A stretch of 64,000 bases of DNA. Source: Toxoplasma gondii ME49. Taxonomy: Eukaryota > Apicomplexa > Conoidasida > Eucoccidiorida > Sarcocystidae. Location: positions 2,822,043 through 2,886,042 of the forward strand of contig NC_031477.1 of assembly GCF_000006565.2 (NCBI RefSeq), in the 5' to 3' direction. The notes under the pieces were generated by a model that made no database searches, was not told the DNA's origin, and worked only from the letters and a program-made list of their open reading frames with translations. A program made the translations under genes and the position numbers. This document shows positions 49,661-62,700 of the stretch, one piece after another; position 1 is the stretch's first letter, and the number at the start of each line of letters is the position of its first letter.

Positions 49661-52516
49661 ATGTCGGTAGACACGGGGGGAGTCGTCCTCGACCGGAATG
49701 TCGCCATCCCCGTTCAAATGCAGGAACGATCTTCTGGATACTGCAATGGCGACGTTCCCGAGTATTCAGGATCGCCGCTGGCGGCTTCGTTCGGGCCTTT
49801 GGCTTTAATGTCCGAGACTGTGGCGACTCTGGAAGACTCGGTATCGGAACTTGGGTGTAAGAATGCGGCAGATTTCTGTACTGCTACTAATAAGTCTACT
49901 CAATATATGAATCAACCATCGCGGAGCAACAGTGTCAGCACGCAAACCACCGCAAGCGGCTATGGCCAAAGGTTAACCCGCGACAGCGGGTTTCCTGACG
50001 AGGCTTCTTCAACAATTTCAACAAGCCCACTGGTTACGGCTACATCTGCTTGTTCCCCAATTCCTTCTTCCGGAACCACCACACCAGTGGCAGAACCCAG
50101 CGGCCCTGCCGGTAGCATCTCGCCGGAGGAGTCTTCAAAGGACCTTCCTCCTGGGCTGACAGCAAACCAGCTCTGGAAATTTGTAATTCAAGTATCAAAA
50201 GGCAAACATATGGAAGGAGATGCAGAAAAAACAGGGGATGCAGGAGACCAACGACACGAAACAGCTCGTCGGGCGCTTGCATCAGCTAGCGTTTCGTTAA
50301 ATGTAGCCGCGACAACATATGGTACTACTGGGATAGGAAATGGGCCTACTCTCCCTGGAGAGAAACAAGATCAAGCAAATGCACTCTTCGACTGTGCGCT
50401 CCTGGATAGCTCTGTGTCACGAACGGAGACAATTGGTAGTCGTATCGGAATGCATCGCCGAGTACAGGCCCGACATGAGCTGAGTGCCGATTGCTATGCA
50501 CGCCAGTATCCTCAAAGACACCTCCCGCTACCAGAAAGTGGAATTCAACTGCATCCGTCCCTTTCTGGAGTGCGTGTAACTCGTAACACCGCAAAGCGCG
50601 CTCCCTCTGTCGCAACGGCGCCGGCGGATTTACCGAGGGAATCGACATTCCCCTTAATGCCCGCTCCGAAGCGTCGGAGGGGAAGTCATGATAGTGGAAA
50701 GGGAAGTGTATTTCCTTGCCGTCCTCGGGAACTCAGTGATCTGTTGCAACTTCTTGCTGAAAATGCCAAACAGGTCGCTCAAGCATCCGATGGTAATATG
50801 CCGGCAGCACTGGACTGCAGTTTTTGGAAAACGCTGCAAGAGCAGATGAACGATGTGGCCAAGCAGGAGCGGAAATTGTCTGCCGTTACCAAGAGACATA
50901 ATTTCCTACCTCAATTCCTCTCTCGTCTCCCGGTCGCGTGTTCTACCTGCCGTGCGACCCCACAATCAATCCAGAACAACAAAAAAAGAAAGAGAGAGCA
51001 GCACGATCCAACTCGCCCTGGTTGCCCGTTGCCTTCGCCGCGGTGCGTCCCCAAGTATCTCGCAATTCCTTCCGCAGTGTACCGTGTGCCCACGTTCCGG
51101 CAATGTCTGTGTCAGTGGATCGCCAGTCAACGAGGGACGCCTGTCGATGCACTTGAAAATCTTGAAGAGGGTGTTCTGGAAGACGTATCTCCGCTGCAGC
51201 TGCCGCCAAGAGTCTACTTCTCTTCCCGTGTCACCGACAACGTCTACGCTGAAGAAGAACCGCGAATCTTTCTTTCCGGATATCTTCCTTTTTCCGAGGA
51301 GGAAGCCGATTACGCACCTGCAGACCAAGCTCGCTGTCTGTACATGGAAGCCGGACAAAACGCGGCGCCACCGGATGAAGTGTGTGCGGAGGTTTCTACG
51401 CTTCCATCAGCCCCCGAAGAACCGTTTACTTCAACACGTGACCAATCGTCGTACTCGGCTTTCAAGGACGGAGTCTACTTCGACCACCAAAAAGGATGTT
51501 GGAAAGCTACCGTCCAGCGGCGTAACCAGGTTATTACGAAGCACTTCACAGAAAAACGTACAGCGCACACTATGAGACATCCGCATGAAGTTCTTTATGG
51601 GGTAGACAAGCGTGGCGCGGCCGGTTCGTATAGTTCTTCAGTCAAACATCCCGAGGAAACGAGAGCCACTTTGTATTACGATTGGGTGAGCAAGCACTTC
51701 AGGGAAGTGTGCAAGTACCTGGAATCCGTCCCAGCTTCAGGAAAAGGGACTAGAGGAGTGGTTGCAACTGCATCCGCGGTTGACAGACTCGCTTCGTGGG
51801 GGCGTTGCGCAACGAAACGTTCGACTTGTAGTGCCATGCCAGGCGCTAGCTGGAAATCTAGCTCTCCGTTACCAACGTCGGAGAGTTCGTACGCCCCTGT
51901 GGATGCTTCGTCTCGGAAACACGGAAAATTGCAAGACCTCGAACGTGGTGAAAACGGTAACAAAGCGAAGGAGACTTCGAACCCGCTAATACAGCACCAA
52001 GAGTGTGGCAAGGCGCTTGGTACCAAGAGGAATATTTTGCTTGCACAAAGTCCCCCGCCGATACAATGCAACTATACAGATGATAACGTAAGGAAAGACA
52101 CGTCTGTTTGTGAGACTTCAACAATTGCACGCCAGTTTGTTTTGCGGCAGTGTCAAAGGCTTCTAGAGATTCACCGCCAGCACCTGTCGGACCAGTTGTC
52201 TCAGAACACGACACCGTCTCAGAATCCGCAGCAGTCAGCAGGAAATGTTTTCGAACGTTGTGCAATGCTACCCGGAGAGACAGCGAATCCGAAAGGACCG
52301 TCTCAGGCGAATGACTTGCCTGCATTAGATGACGTCATGCAAAGACTTCAAAGGATGATTCGTGATACTCTAGGGACAGTCTCCGCTCCCAGCACAGAGG
52401 CTGATGTGTCGCGATATCAGCAGCAAGTCCTCTTACTCCAGCAGATGCGGCAACACCATTTAGACATGCAGCGACTGGTCATCAACACGGCGTCCAGCGT
52501 CCCCGTCCTGCGATAG
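49661..52516 (+). CDS. AP2-domain (ApiAP2-type) transcription regulator, 951 residues, single exon
   Basis: A putative sequence-specific DNA-binding regulator in the nucleus. The AP2 signature begins near residue 600: G604-V-Y-F-D, then W614-K-A-T-V and KHF about ten residues later. These match the three-strand sheet of apicomplexan AP2 domains (GVYFD...W.A.....KSF). The helix that normally follows directly is not obvious. A helical segment, HPEETRATLYYDWVSKHFRE (about 663-682), comes after a roughly 30-residue insertion, so the domain is atypical. A second ordered stretch lies at about 465-570 (YRVPTFRQCLCQWIAS, VYFSSRVTDNVYAEEEPRIF). The N-terminal 300 residues are Ser/Thr-rich and disordered. 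The C-terminus is helical and Gln-rich (RYQQQVLLLQQMRQHHLDMQ), a possible self-association segment. The first ATG of the open frame was chosen as start. Which AP2 family member this is cannot be told from the sequence alone. Confidence 0.82.
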   Translation: MSVDTGGVVLDRNVAIPVQMQERSSGYCNGDVPEYSGSPLAASFGPLALMSETVATLEDSVSELGCKNAADFCTATNKSTQYMNQPSRSNSVSTQTTASGYGQRLTRDSGFPDEASSTISTSPLVTATSACSPIPSSGTTTPVAEPSGPAGSISPEESSKDLPPGLTANQLWKFVIQVSKGKHMEGDAEKTGDAGDQRHETARRALASASVSLNVAATTYGTTGIGNGPTLPGEKQDQANALFDCALLDSSVSRTETIGSRIGMHRRVQARHELSADCYARQYPQRHLPLPESGIQLHPSLSGVRVTRNTAKRAPSVATAPADLPRESTFPLMPAPKRRRGSHDSGKGSVFPCRPRELSDLLQLLAENAKQVAQASDGNMPAALDCSFWKTLQEQMNDVAKQERKLSAVTKRHNFLPQFLSRLPVACSTCRATPQSIQNNKKRKREQHDPTRPGCPLPSPRCVPKYLAIPSAVYRVPTFRQCLCQWIASQRGTPVDALENLEEGVLEDVSPLQLPPRVYFSSRVTDNVYAEEEPRIFLSGYLPFSEEEADYAPADQARCLYMEAGQNAAPPDEVCAEVSTLPSAPEEPFTSTRDQSSYSAFKDGVYFDHQKGCWKATVQRRNQVITKHFTEKRTAHTMRHPHEVLYGVDKRGAAGSYSSSVKHPEETRATLYYDWVSKHFREVCKYLESVPASGKGTRGVVATASAVDRLASWGRCATKRSTCSAMPGASWKSSSPLPTSESSYAPVDASSRKHGKLQDLERGENGNKAKETSNPLIQHQECGKALGTKRNILLAQSPPPIQCNYTDDNVRKDTSVCETSTIARQFVLRQCQRLLEIHRQHLSDQLSQNTTPSQNPQQSAGNVFERCAMLPGETANPKGPSQANDLPALDDVMQRLQRMIRDTLGTVSAPSTEADVSRYQQQVLLLQQMRQHHLDMQRLVINTASSVPVLR

Positions 52517-53755
52517 AGAACGTAATGGTGGATGTGAACAAAGGCAGGCGTGCTGTGGCGGCACCGCCCGCAGGCCCAGCCGGGTGAAGGGGAGCGTTCG
52601 GTCATGAGATGAAAGAAGAACGGAGGCAAGCCTCTGCAAAACAATTTTCAAAAGTGCGTGAGTGGGTGTATACATGGTTTATCATATACGGTTGTGTACT
52701 CATACGGTGGTTGGCCTAATCTCCTACCCCAGCATCTCTTACAGGTACCCTTTTGAGAGCGTGCATATTCTGTCATTCCGTTGTCTTACTAGCGCGGTCG
52801 GCATATGCTACCACTATGAACCACCGTGTCTCCGAATTCCGAAAGACTTTCAGCAGCATAAGAGAATCATCCTAATCCTTTCTGCCACGTCACCAAAACG
52901 CGTGCCGGATTCGTGTGCCAAAATCTTCTGAACCCTCATCGTTCAGCTTGTGACACGCTCTGTCTGAGATGCGTACAAGGGGCAGATCATATCATCTTAC
53001 TAGTTATCCCTCTTTCGAAGGGGACCGTCCACTACATACATCCCACTGCAGGGTAAACGCTGTTCGATGCAATGCATCCACAACCGGGATGCTCACGCAC
53101 ACACATCACATGTTCTCTGGCAAGAACCGTGTGACTGGAGGAGACTAAACCGGCATAGGTGCAGACTGCCCGTCCATAGGCAGAGAGGTTGATCTCTGGT
53201 CGTTATCTTTAATGTCTGTCTACTCTGGTCCGCGTTCGTAGAATTCAGAGAATTCACTCTTTTATGGCAACAGAATTAGTTACCTGTCAACACTTCCACA
53301 GGTTACTGTGGACCTACTTCTGGTGCTCGGAGAGTATCGAATGCGTGTGCAGTCATCGCCCCCCTGTGTGTTCGCCTTTCCTTCGCCACTCTAAATTCTG
53401 CCTTTTAGGTCTGCTATGGATGGAGCAAACAGGGATCCATGAACCATAATGAACTGCTGCTTCCAGTGCCACGAGGCATCGTACTTGCTGTACGGAGATG
53501 AATCTGATCAAAACCACTGCATACACCTCGTATTTCTTTTCAGGGCTACCTCTCCCCCCCCCGCTTTACAAAAACCCTTCCTCTTGCACGGCGGAAACCG
53601 TAGGGGCCCCAAATATTCAACCATCCACTGACTACATTTCGAATGATGAACTGTTGACGAATTAACATTCGGGGATTTAAAGCTCGAATCTCAGAACGTA
53701 TCCAACAGTAGATGTTTCCGGTCAGACCAAGGAGGTTTCACATTTGCCCGTTCCT
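52517..53755. other. Convergent intergenic region, no gene seen
   Basis: Between the 3' ends of the AP2 gene and the A2M-like gene. Only short open frames are present, none with motifs. It presumably holds both 3' untranslated regions. Confidence 0.6.
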
Positions 53756-56700
53756 TCATTTTGCCTCCCCATGCGATGAATGAATGATTATTCTGGCAGG
53801 TAATGACTGTGCTACGATGGTGGCATATTCCGTTGTAGGACGGCCGTCAGAGCGACGCAGCCAGCCGTCTTTAGCAGTGTCCTCATACTGCGGCGAGCTG
53901 GTATTTGTGTAAGCTACAGTCGCTGGAGCAGTAAAATTTCCGGGAGTCACCGCTTGAACCACAAACTGCAGTATGTGCGTGGCAGGAGAGAGATTTCGGC
54001 AAATGTAGTCCACACTTGAAGCTACCGACTGGGAGAAGTAGGATGTGGTTCCAGTCAGCAGGGAGCTCCTCGTTGATCCCGGAGGAATCATGGAACATCT
54101 GCGATACCAAGAACTGAATGAAATATAAGTGGTATGAAGTGGCTCGCTGGCCACTGAACGCCACAGTAGTGTCTGTGGAGACAATAGGGCGGGTGGAAAG
54201 AACGCTGGGTCCACTAATTCAAGACCTGCAGGCAACGGAGCTTCCACAATGAGGTTCCTGGCAACAACACAGCACACCGGAACATGGATGAAACGCATGA
54301 TTGCGTAAACTCACAACTGTACTTTCTGGTGCCGAACAGGGAGTGGCGTGATCGGCTTCCAGGTGTGTCCTTTTTTTTCAGTACTGGTGTTTCCTGGAAA
54401 AGCTCCAAATCCTATTCCTCCAAAATAACATACTAATCACTGCCACTGTATCGATTGCAAGTGGAAGCGTTCAAGAAGTTCGGGGTGACAGTGGTGTGTC
54501 CTGAACCAGAAGAAAGAGGAGAGACTTTCGATGTGTAACGCCAGGTGGCTTGTCAACGTTAAATGAAGCATGTCGACTGTTGGGAAGCAGGCATTCTCTG
54601 CAGAACTAATGTCTTCAAAGACGTTTCGCTCCTATTTTAGCTGAATAATAGTTTCTAGCTGTTTCATTTTCTCCAGGACAGCGCTCTTCTATACTGCTAG
54701 CTCCTTGAATTTGGCATATGATCTATCCAGTTTTTCCTTCCTTTCTGGCTTGTAGTGTCAGGTTTTCAATTGAGCATTAGGCAAATGGAATAAAATATGG
54801 GACACAGAACACAAATTGGCTAAAGAGGCTAGTAGTTACATCCGTTTTCTGAGATTATACTTGTCTCGGTTTCAAAACCACTGCGTGGAATCGTATGGTG
54901 AACACATCAAGCCTTGGATGCTCTCCGTTAGTATTGAACTTACTGAACCGTCGCGTCCAGTTCCAGAGCAATAGATATGCATATATATTGCCGTGCGTGG
55001 ATTCGCTTGTATCCTTTCTGGAGGAAATCGCTGCCATCTGCTCCTTCGAGCTCCTTCTCATTAAAGGATCGAAGAGCACCTGCGCATCTAAGGTCGTGGC
55101 GGTCAAAAACTCTCCAGAATCGATTTATTTTTTGATATGAGTTAGAGTCCGATGCAGAAGAGCCGGAGACGGAAGTACCAACTGGATGAGACGCGTGTGC
55201 TTCCTGCATGTGGTGGAGGGGCCTGTACACAGCTGACAGGAATACGGCGAGACCCACTGCAGGTCCAGAAACCACAGACTGCATCCAGTACATTGTATAC
55301 GTATTAGTCGTATTTATGCTTCTCTCAGTAGCCTGTGTTGCCGACATATTTCCTACGCGAAGGGAAATGCCTTCACGCCAGTCCATGAGTTCTCTCCAGG
55401 AGATGTCCCGCCGCGACAGAGCTCGTAACCCATGTCCATTCGTTCCGCACAATGTCACGTTCAAGGATGTGAAAAACGGAGGAACCTTTTTATCTGCTGT
55501 CGGAGATGGATATTCCCGATGCCCCGAGAGGAAAGGGGAATGTGCGAATTTCATATCAACCTGATTTTCGTCTCGAGAAGGACTCTTGCGCATTTTCTCA
55601 TGTAGTGGAGACGAGGAAGATGACGGCATCGCCCTGATTGTCAACTGGATGTTCACAGGCTCGGACCTGATTCTGCGGGGACTGAGGCGCTCGTGAAGGA
55701 GATCAAGAGCTTCTAGAACAATGCTAAGGTCTTTTTCTTCAGATACGGCAATGAACAGATTCTCATCTCCAGAAATGCTGTTTCTGCCCAGATTCCTCTG
55801 GTACGATTGTCTAGCCAATAAAGGTCCGGCGTTGTCACTGTCCGCTACTGAGTTTGCCATGTACCACAGAAGACGTGATCGGGGTAGTTGCCAGAATGAA
55901 TCTTCGCGACACCAAAGACGAAGAAGTAAGGCATGCGACCTCAGTGGAAGAACACTGCGTGGAAACGGGCCTACCCTTTCCGTTGTTGCGACTGTCACGT
56001 ACATCCCGTCCCGGGAAAATACCAACCGCCTGAGGGATTCTTCGATTATCCTTGCTCGCAACCTGTCCATAGACAAAGGAGAATAGATGGTCGTTTCTTG
56101 CCAAGTAGAGGAAGGGACTATAGGTTCAGAAGTGGAACGAATAAGTGGGACAGCATGTTCGTTGAATTCCAGGGTCATATGTCTCTGTCCTGTTAAATGG
56201 CGTCCCCCGCAGGGAGCTGCATCGTGGTCCCCGGCGTTAGGGTCATCGCCATTCGGAAGCGCGCTTGCTGGAGCAGCCGCAAGAAGAAGAGCCGGAAGTT
56301 CAAGAAGGGTACCATTAGACTGATCCCCTTCCTTCATCTCAGAAACACTTAGGAGTGTTCTACTTTGTACGGCATTCAGGAAGATATTCTCAAACCCAAG
56401 CAGACACTCATTTTCCTCTGAAAGTCCAAACGAATGCGTTGCATTCAGTGAAAAACGCACCTCAGCCAGTAGGTCAAGGCCGATCCAGTCAACAAGACTT
56501 AGACTACGGTTACCGCTTTGCACGTCGAGCGGGCTCTGTGTCTTGCGTTTCGCCCATTCGACCGTACGAGCGTGCATATAATTGTTAATAGCTTGATGCA
56601 CAGCCTTCTCAACCCGACGTATGGTTTCCTGTCCACTACTCTGTGTGCTGAGTGCCGGCTGTTCCGAATCCTTTCTCTTGATAATTCTAAAAACACGCGC

Positions 56701-59700
56701 TGCGTGAAGAAGAAGAGAGAGGTCGGGGTCCTTAGGAGCGAAATCCTTCAGCACCTGACTACCCACGGGATTCGAGGCGCCTGTTTTTACCGTAAAATAT
56801 TGTTTTATAGGACGCTCAAGAAGGCCAAACTTTCGAAATGCATTGTTTGAGGAAGCAGATACCTCATCTGAGAGTCCAGAGGCGGTTTCGGTGGGGACGT
56901 AGAGGGGAAGCAAGTGTACGGCTGCCTGACTCGCTGTGCGGATGGCAGCTCGCATGTTCATGATGCTGGCTGTACATGTGATGTGCTCACCACTGTTCTG
57001 AGATGATGAGGGTGCGGCCTGAGCTGTTGAAAAATCTGTGTTTGTGTGTGCCTCGAGACTCCCCGCAGACGACAAGGGTCCTGCAAAAGTGTCTGAGGAA
57101 AGGGTCCTACTTTTGACCACCCCTACACTGTTGCATTTGCCATCGAATGAGGAGAGAATCTTCTCAGCAAGGATAATGCTCAGTAGAACAGAGGAGTTCG
57201 GAAGGTCTTCCAGCTTCTCCTGGACGACCTCAGCTGCTGGCAGAGGGCTCTCTCCCCGAAATGTTTGATGACCGTCACCGATACTGAGAGACGGGACTCG
57301 GGTTTTACCTTGATCGTCCACTGATTCGTAGGCACCTTTACAGACGGTGACGTTACTCTCAGGAGCGTCACAAGATAGGGTCTCGGATGAGCGCATGAGA
57401 CGCTCGGATTCGTTCAGACCACCCACGTCTGCCTGTTGCGAGGTTGTAGGAGACAGCCTCAGGAAGGAATTTTCGCAATACAGAAGCGTTGACTTGTGCA
57501 TATAAATTAACTGCAGCACACGTCGCTCGATAGCAGCAACGAAGCCCATTCGTGCCTCAATCGAGAAACCTCCCTCATCAAGGTCCAGGGCTCCGGGCAC
57601 ATAAAAGAAGTCCTCCAAAGTCGTGGTCGCAGGCTCTCCAGCAGTGTGCTGATGATTGCCTGTGCGTGGACCAGGAACTCCTGCGGGTTCCGCGTTAGTG
57701 TTGTCGACTGCCTCATTCCGCTCCATTTGCTGTTGGGAAAGAGGTGAAAAAGGAATATCGAGAGCAGTAGATCGTGTCACGGACGAGGGTGTGCCCTCAT
57801 TCATAGCATCCTTCACCTTGTGACCCGCCAATGTTTCGTCGTGTCCGGCCATCGCATTTCTCCGCCCCTCCAGATGTGACACCTCCGGCTCCACTGGGGT
57901 TGGCTGCTGCTGTTTTTTGTGCAAAGCAGAAGCCTCCTCTGGTGCTCGTACATCGCCACTTCTCAGAATGTGATTGACACTGGTGAAACTTGCACGTGAT
58001 GTATTCGGTTTAGAGCTTTTTTCCTGAGCCTCCTCCGACACCAGCAGCTGAGAAGAGTAGCGTAGACTGCTGATGTCGACATGCTCGCCTCCTTCCGCTG
58101 TATCGGTCACCAGATTTGTTAGAGATGAATTGATCGATGCCTCCACGAGACTGGTTGAAGCGTTTTCAGTGTGAGGGAACAGCAAGTGAATTTTTCTAAT
58201 AAAGGTTGGGAACTCGGACGGCAGCACTGGTATCCTCACAGATGCTGTGACGTTCCCTGTACAGTACGCGGAAAGGGGCCCCTTGGTATCGAGGGAACGG
58301 CTTTTCAACGTTGCTTCGACACTATCAACAGCGCCTTCCCACTCGCTTTCTTTTGACAGCTTGGTGCAACGTCCGGCTTTCCGAAATTTCAAGAAAGCAA
58401 TAACAGACTCTTGAACAGATCCCGATTGTCCGCCCCTAGCAACGTTGTCGTTCACGCGAATTCGAAGTCTCTGGCTGCATGACATGCCATTAAAACTTCT
58501 TTCGGTTGACGTATACAGCTCTGTTTTGTCTTCGTTCTTCTGCTGTTTTGTTGGCGGTATGGACGAACGAAGTCCCTTCCTCTGGTCTTGTTCAGAGTCG
58601 TTTGTCTCGAAGTAGTGAGTTACTTCGAGAACCGAGTCAGGAAAAGCGTTCCAGCACCAAAAAGTTCTATTGGATGTGGGGGGGAGAGCGGCTTCAAGTT
58701 TGATGTCCGCTGGCGCGCAGTTGCGTGCACATTTTGCCACACTCGCAGGGCAGTCCGAACAGAACATGGTGTCGGATCCGAAATGGACGTAGGCCACGTC
58801 TCCGTGTCGCAAGAATGGAGGAAACCCGTTACTGAGGTGAATGATCGAGTCAGGCGCCGTTAGTATGTTTTCCTCAAGGAAAGCCTGCTGATAATCATAC
58901 CATACTTCCTGAGAATGCAGGACAGCGCTTTTGCCCCGTTCCTGGATGCGGTCAGATGTTTCGTCACGAGACCAGTTTTGCACATCTCCTTCAGAAGTCA
59001 CTATAGGAAACGCGGCAGCTGCGACAGGGGTTCTGTCTTTCTTAACAACAACGGCGAACGCACTCACGACATAAGCCGCCGTTTCAGAAACAGGGAGAGT
59101 TAACTTAAGTGATGCCGTCTTTACCATGGACATTTCTTCTGCACCACCATCCACTCGATTCCCAGATGACCCTTCCATTGACCCCGTTGGCGTTTGCTCA
59201 TGCATTGTTACTTTGTAGAGTCGGACGACAGACGCATGTCTACTCTCATATGTGAGAAGTTTTGCTAATTCTGCTTCATCTATTTCGTCGACAGTCACAT
59301 TGTCATAAAGGTAATCTGCCTCAGATGAGGCTGTCTGCTGAGCAGTTGCTTTTGTGACACCGATATCTGCTTGCCAGTCTCTGGGCGTGCTGCGTTCTTC
59401 GGGGACAGTTTCTCTTCCACTTCGCGCCGAATTTAACCAGGAGGTGGACCTGTCAAAATTCCAAGTTTGGGGAGAAGGGAAACGATCTCGTTTGCTCACA
59501 GGCTTACCCGACATTCCACCGCTTGTCAGAGAGCTGCTATATTTGTCTCTCATGCACGTAAGCAGGCCACAGCTTACGTCGGAATCGAAATAGTCGGAGG
59601 GGCGCAGAGGCCAAATCGTGTATCCGATCCATGGATCGAACTGCAGTCGCGAATGAAGAGCCTCAGATGTTAATAGATGGCCGCTGTAAGAGGCGAGGTC

Positions 59701-62700
59701 ATGTACGTTGTGATAGGATGATGAGGACGTGTGTGCCCGAACGTCCAGGCTAGATCGAACACTTGTTTTGTGTGCGCGCGAGAAAATCTTTGCAGGAGAG
59801 TAGAGTGTGCCGTTTGCGACCCTATCACCCGGTCCGCGTAGATGCGTCAGCCGTTGATCGGTCAAGATCAGGTAAATTGTTGCCGCGTATTCTCTGCCTA
59901 CGTGACTTACACTGCAGGGCGTTTTGCTATCAATTGTGGATCTTAAAGGGCCCTTGGATGCTCGCACTTGATCAGGATGACCATCGACTTTGGTTGGAAG
60001 ACCAAAATCATGAGTACGACCTGCTACATCATCACTCTCCTGCGGGAGTATCACGGGGGTTGACAGGGTCGTGTTGTACTGGGTATTCGCACACTCAATC
60101 GTATGTGGTACGATGTCTTCCGGTCGTGCAGCCGGTGAGACAGCATCATTTGAGACTGCAGGACTCTCCGTACGATCAATGCTTGCGGATTTTCGCTCTT
60201 CCTTCAATAATATATTAAAATCCACACTCACTGATATAACAACAGTGGTATGCTTCCCCTGGTACTTCTGAGGCGCTAATCCACTGCTTTGATTCATGGT
60301 TTTATTTAAACCATCTACTACTGGCCCCGGCATCATTCGCTGTTTCTTCTCTCCGTGTTTTGTCTCCTTGCTTTTCCTCTCTGTGTCCGAATCGTCGCCT
60401 CCTCGAGCAACCGTTACTTTAAGGACACCTGATGGAAGCTGGATAGAGGAACTGCGAGCGACCTTTACATTTATATATATCTCCTGGTCAATAAAGAACG
60501 GTCCGAATTCTGGGACAAGCCAGTTTTCCCGTCGCTCCTTCGAGTGGTTTCCTTCGTCGATGACGGTGGCGATCGGGGCTTCTGCGTTCGGATATATTGT
60601 TTCTTGATGATACCGGTCTTTCGATCTGTTTTCATCGGGCCGGGAATCTTTTTTCTGTGCTTCTGATCCACGTGTTTCATCGCTTGCCTGTGCGTCTGTG
60701 AAATTCTCAGACCAGTAATTCGTATTAAGCTCCAGTCCTGCTAATGGTAACCTTTCTTGCGATAAGGGCGGGAGCAAGACCAGACGAAGTTTGCACGTTG
60801 CCGTGTATCTGCATTCAAAAGGAACTGTTCCGGCTGACACAGTGATCAGTCCAGCTGCCTGCGCAGCTTTTGCAGCGGTTTCGGCTTCCGTTCGTTTTCT
60901 TCCAGTGAGGCCGGTGTCAACGAATGACCCTACACCTACGCTCACTTTCGGTTTTCCGGACTCACTGCACGCTTCTGTATCCTTTTTCGGTGTTCTGGTT
61001 GCGTCTGTGTCTTCGCGGAGTCTGAATATTGTTTTTCGATTATCGGCAAGAGGTACTCTGTGGCTAATTGTAGTGGCACTCTTTGTCAGCCAACTAATGC
61101 TTAGCCGAGCGCTCCAATTCCAGCCTTCTATAGTTGGGGTATTTGACGGAGGTGATCTGTTATCTGGGATGCCCACTTGCTGGCTTGTGGCAGACAAAAG
61201 AAGGCAGCCGTCCGTTGGCGCATTGTGCTCTCTGGTGTTCAGACAATGGCTGACGGATAACAAGGGTGAAGGATCTACCTCGACTGCTGCATCCAAGTTG
61301 CTGGCTTCTTCTGCAGTTGAGTCTCCATCACTTTTTCCTATGTCAGTGATGAAGGTCGCCTTCACATTGCAGAAAAGCCGGTCACTTGTTTCAGATTGTT
61401 GCTCTGTCCCCACGGAGGGAATCTCCACCTGTTCTCCTCCTCCCAAGGCATTGGCGAGAGAGACTGCGCATTTCGATAAATTAGTCAAATTCTCCGGGTT
61501 TCGCCCCTTTGGCTCGGAAGTTTCTTCAAGAGGAGACTCGCTGTCGCCACTTGGTCTTGTCTCAGATGCAGAAGTTGCTTCCACGAGCGTTTGTGCAGAG
61601 AATGTCTCTCTACTCCGTGGAGCTATGGAGGAATAGGGTCCAAAAGGATTACGAAGTGATAGTATTACTTCTTCTCCCACGTCGTAGTGGGTTTTGTCGG
61701 TATGCACCATGACTGTAACTTTCCGCGTATCAAGGGTCTTCTCCGTAGCTTGTAGAACAACGCAGTCAACGTAGCATCCCCACTCTCTTACTCCAGTCCG
61801 CGGAGGCACAACAACTTTACCTTGTTCTTGTCGTAGCACGTTTCTTCTGTTCGCCTTCTTCTCGCATAGGACCGGGAGTTTCTCGCGTGAAACTGCTCCG
61901 TCTGACCCTTTTTCTTTTTCGTCCCTACTACTGCCTGAGCTGTGGTCGCAGCCGTCTTCTTGTTCCCCGTCTCCTTCATCAGTATGTGTTTTCCCCGTAT
62001 TTTCGACCGATGGGGCTTCCCCTACGCACAACTCTGTCACAAGGAGATACGGGTAAGAATCAACGGGAGTAGACATGACGCAAGATCTCTCCCAATTTTT
62101 AGTAGCCGTGATCTTGCTACCTTCTGCAGCTTCACTTCGAAGCGGTATCGCACGACAGGACTGAATCAGGGTCACATTTGAGGCGTTCCCCATGTCAGTA
62201 ATGTCGACACTTCCCCTCCCTCCGCTCATTTTCACAGAGCCCTCAGGACAAGTACGCAGCCCTTGACTCCACACAAATCCTGTGCTCTTGTTCCGATAAT
62301 GATGGTTCACTTCTTCGGGTGTTGCTTCCAACCTTTTCTTGTGGTTTTCGAATCTAAAGAGAAACATGGATATTTCCATATCGTCTCCTTGATTCTGTTC
62401 AGTTTGCTTTTGTTTTTGCGATGAGAGCGGAACTACCTTGACTGTAGCCGTGAACGGTACGCCCGGTAGAAAACGCTTAGGAGAGAAGGAGACAGGAGAA
62501 AGCATGTACGGCAAACGCCCCACTACAGACGTAGCGGAAATGCGTGTTATATAGCCACCTGGATTTCCCCCATCGGTTTCTGCTTGCCACTCCAACCGGG
62601 ATCCATTGCGGAAATCCACACGATGCTCTATACAAACACAACGACGAGGAGAGCTGTTGTCCTCGAAGAGGTTATGCGGTTCTGTGCAAGCGAAACGTAG

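Noticed and set aside
50853..51575. 240-codon open frame overlapping the AP2 gene in another frame
   Set aside because: Lies wholly inside the AP2 coding frame and shows no domain; a shadow frame.
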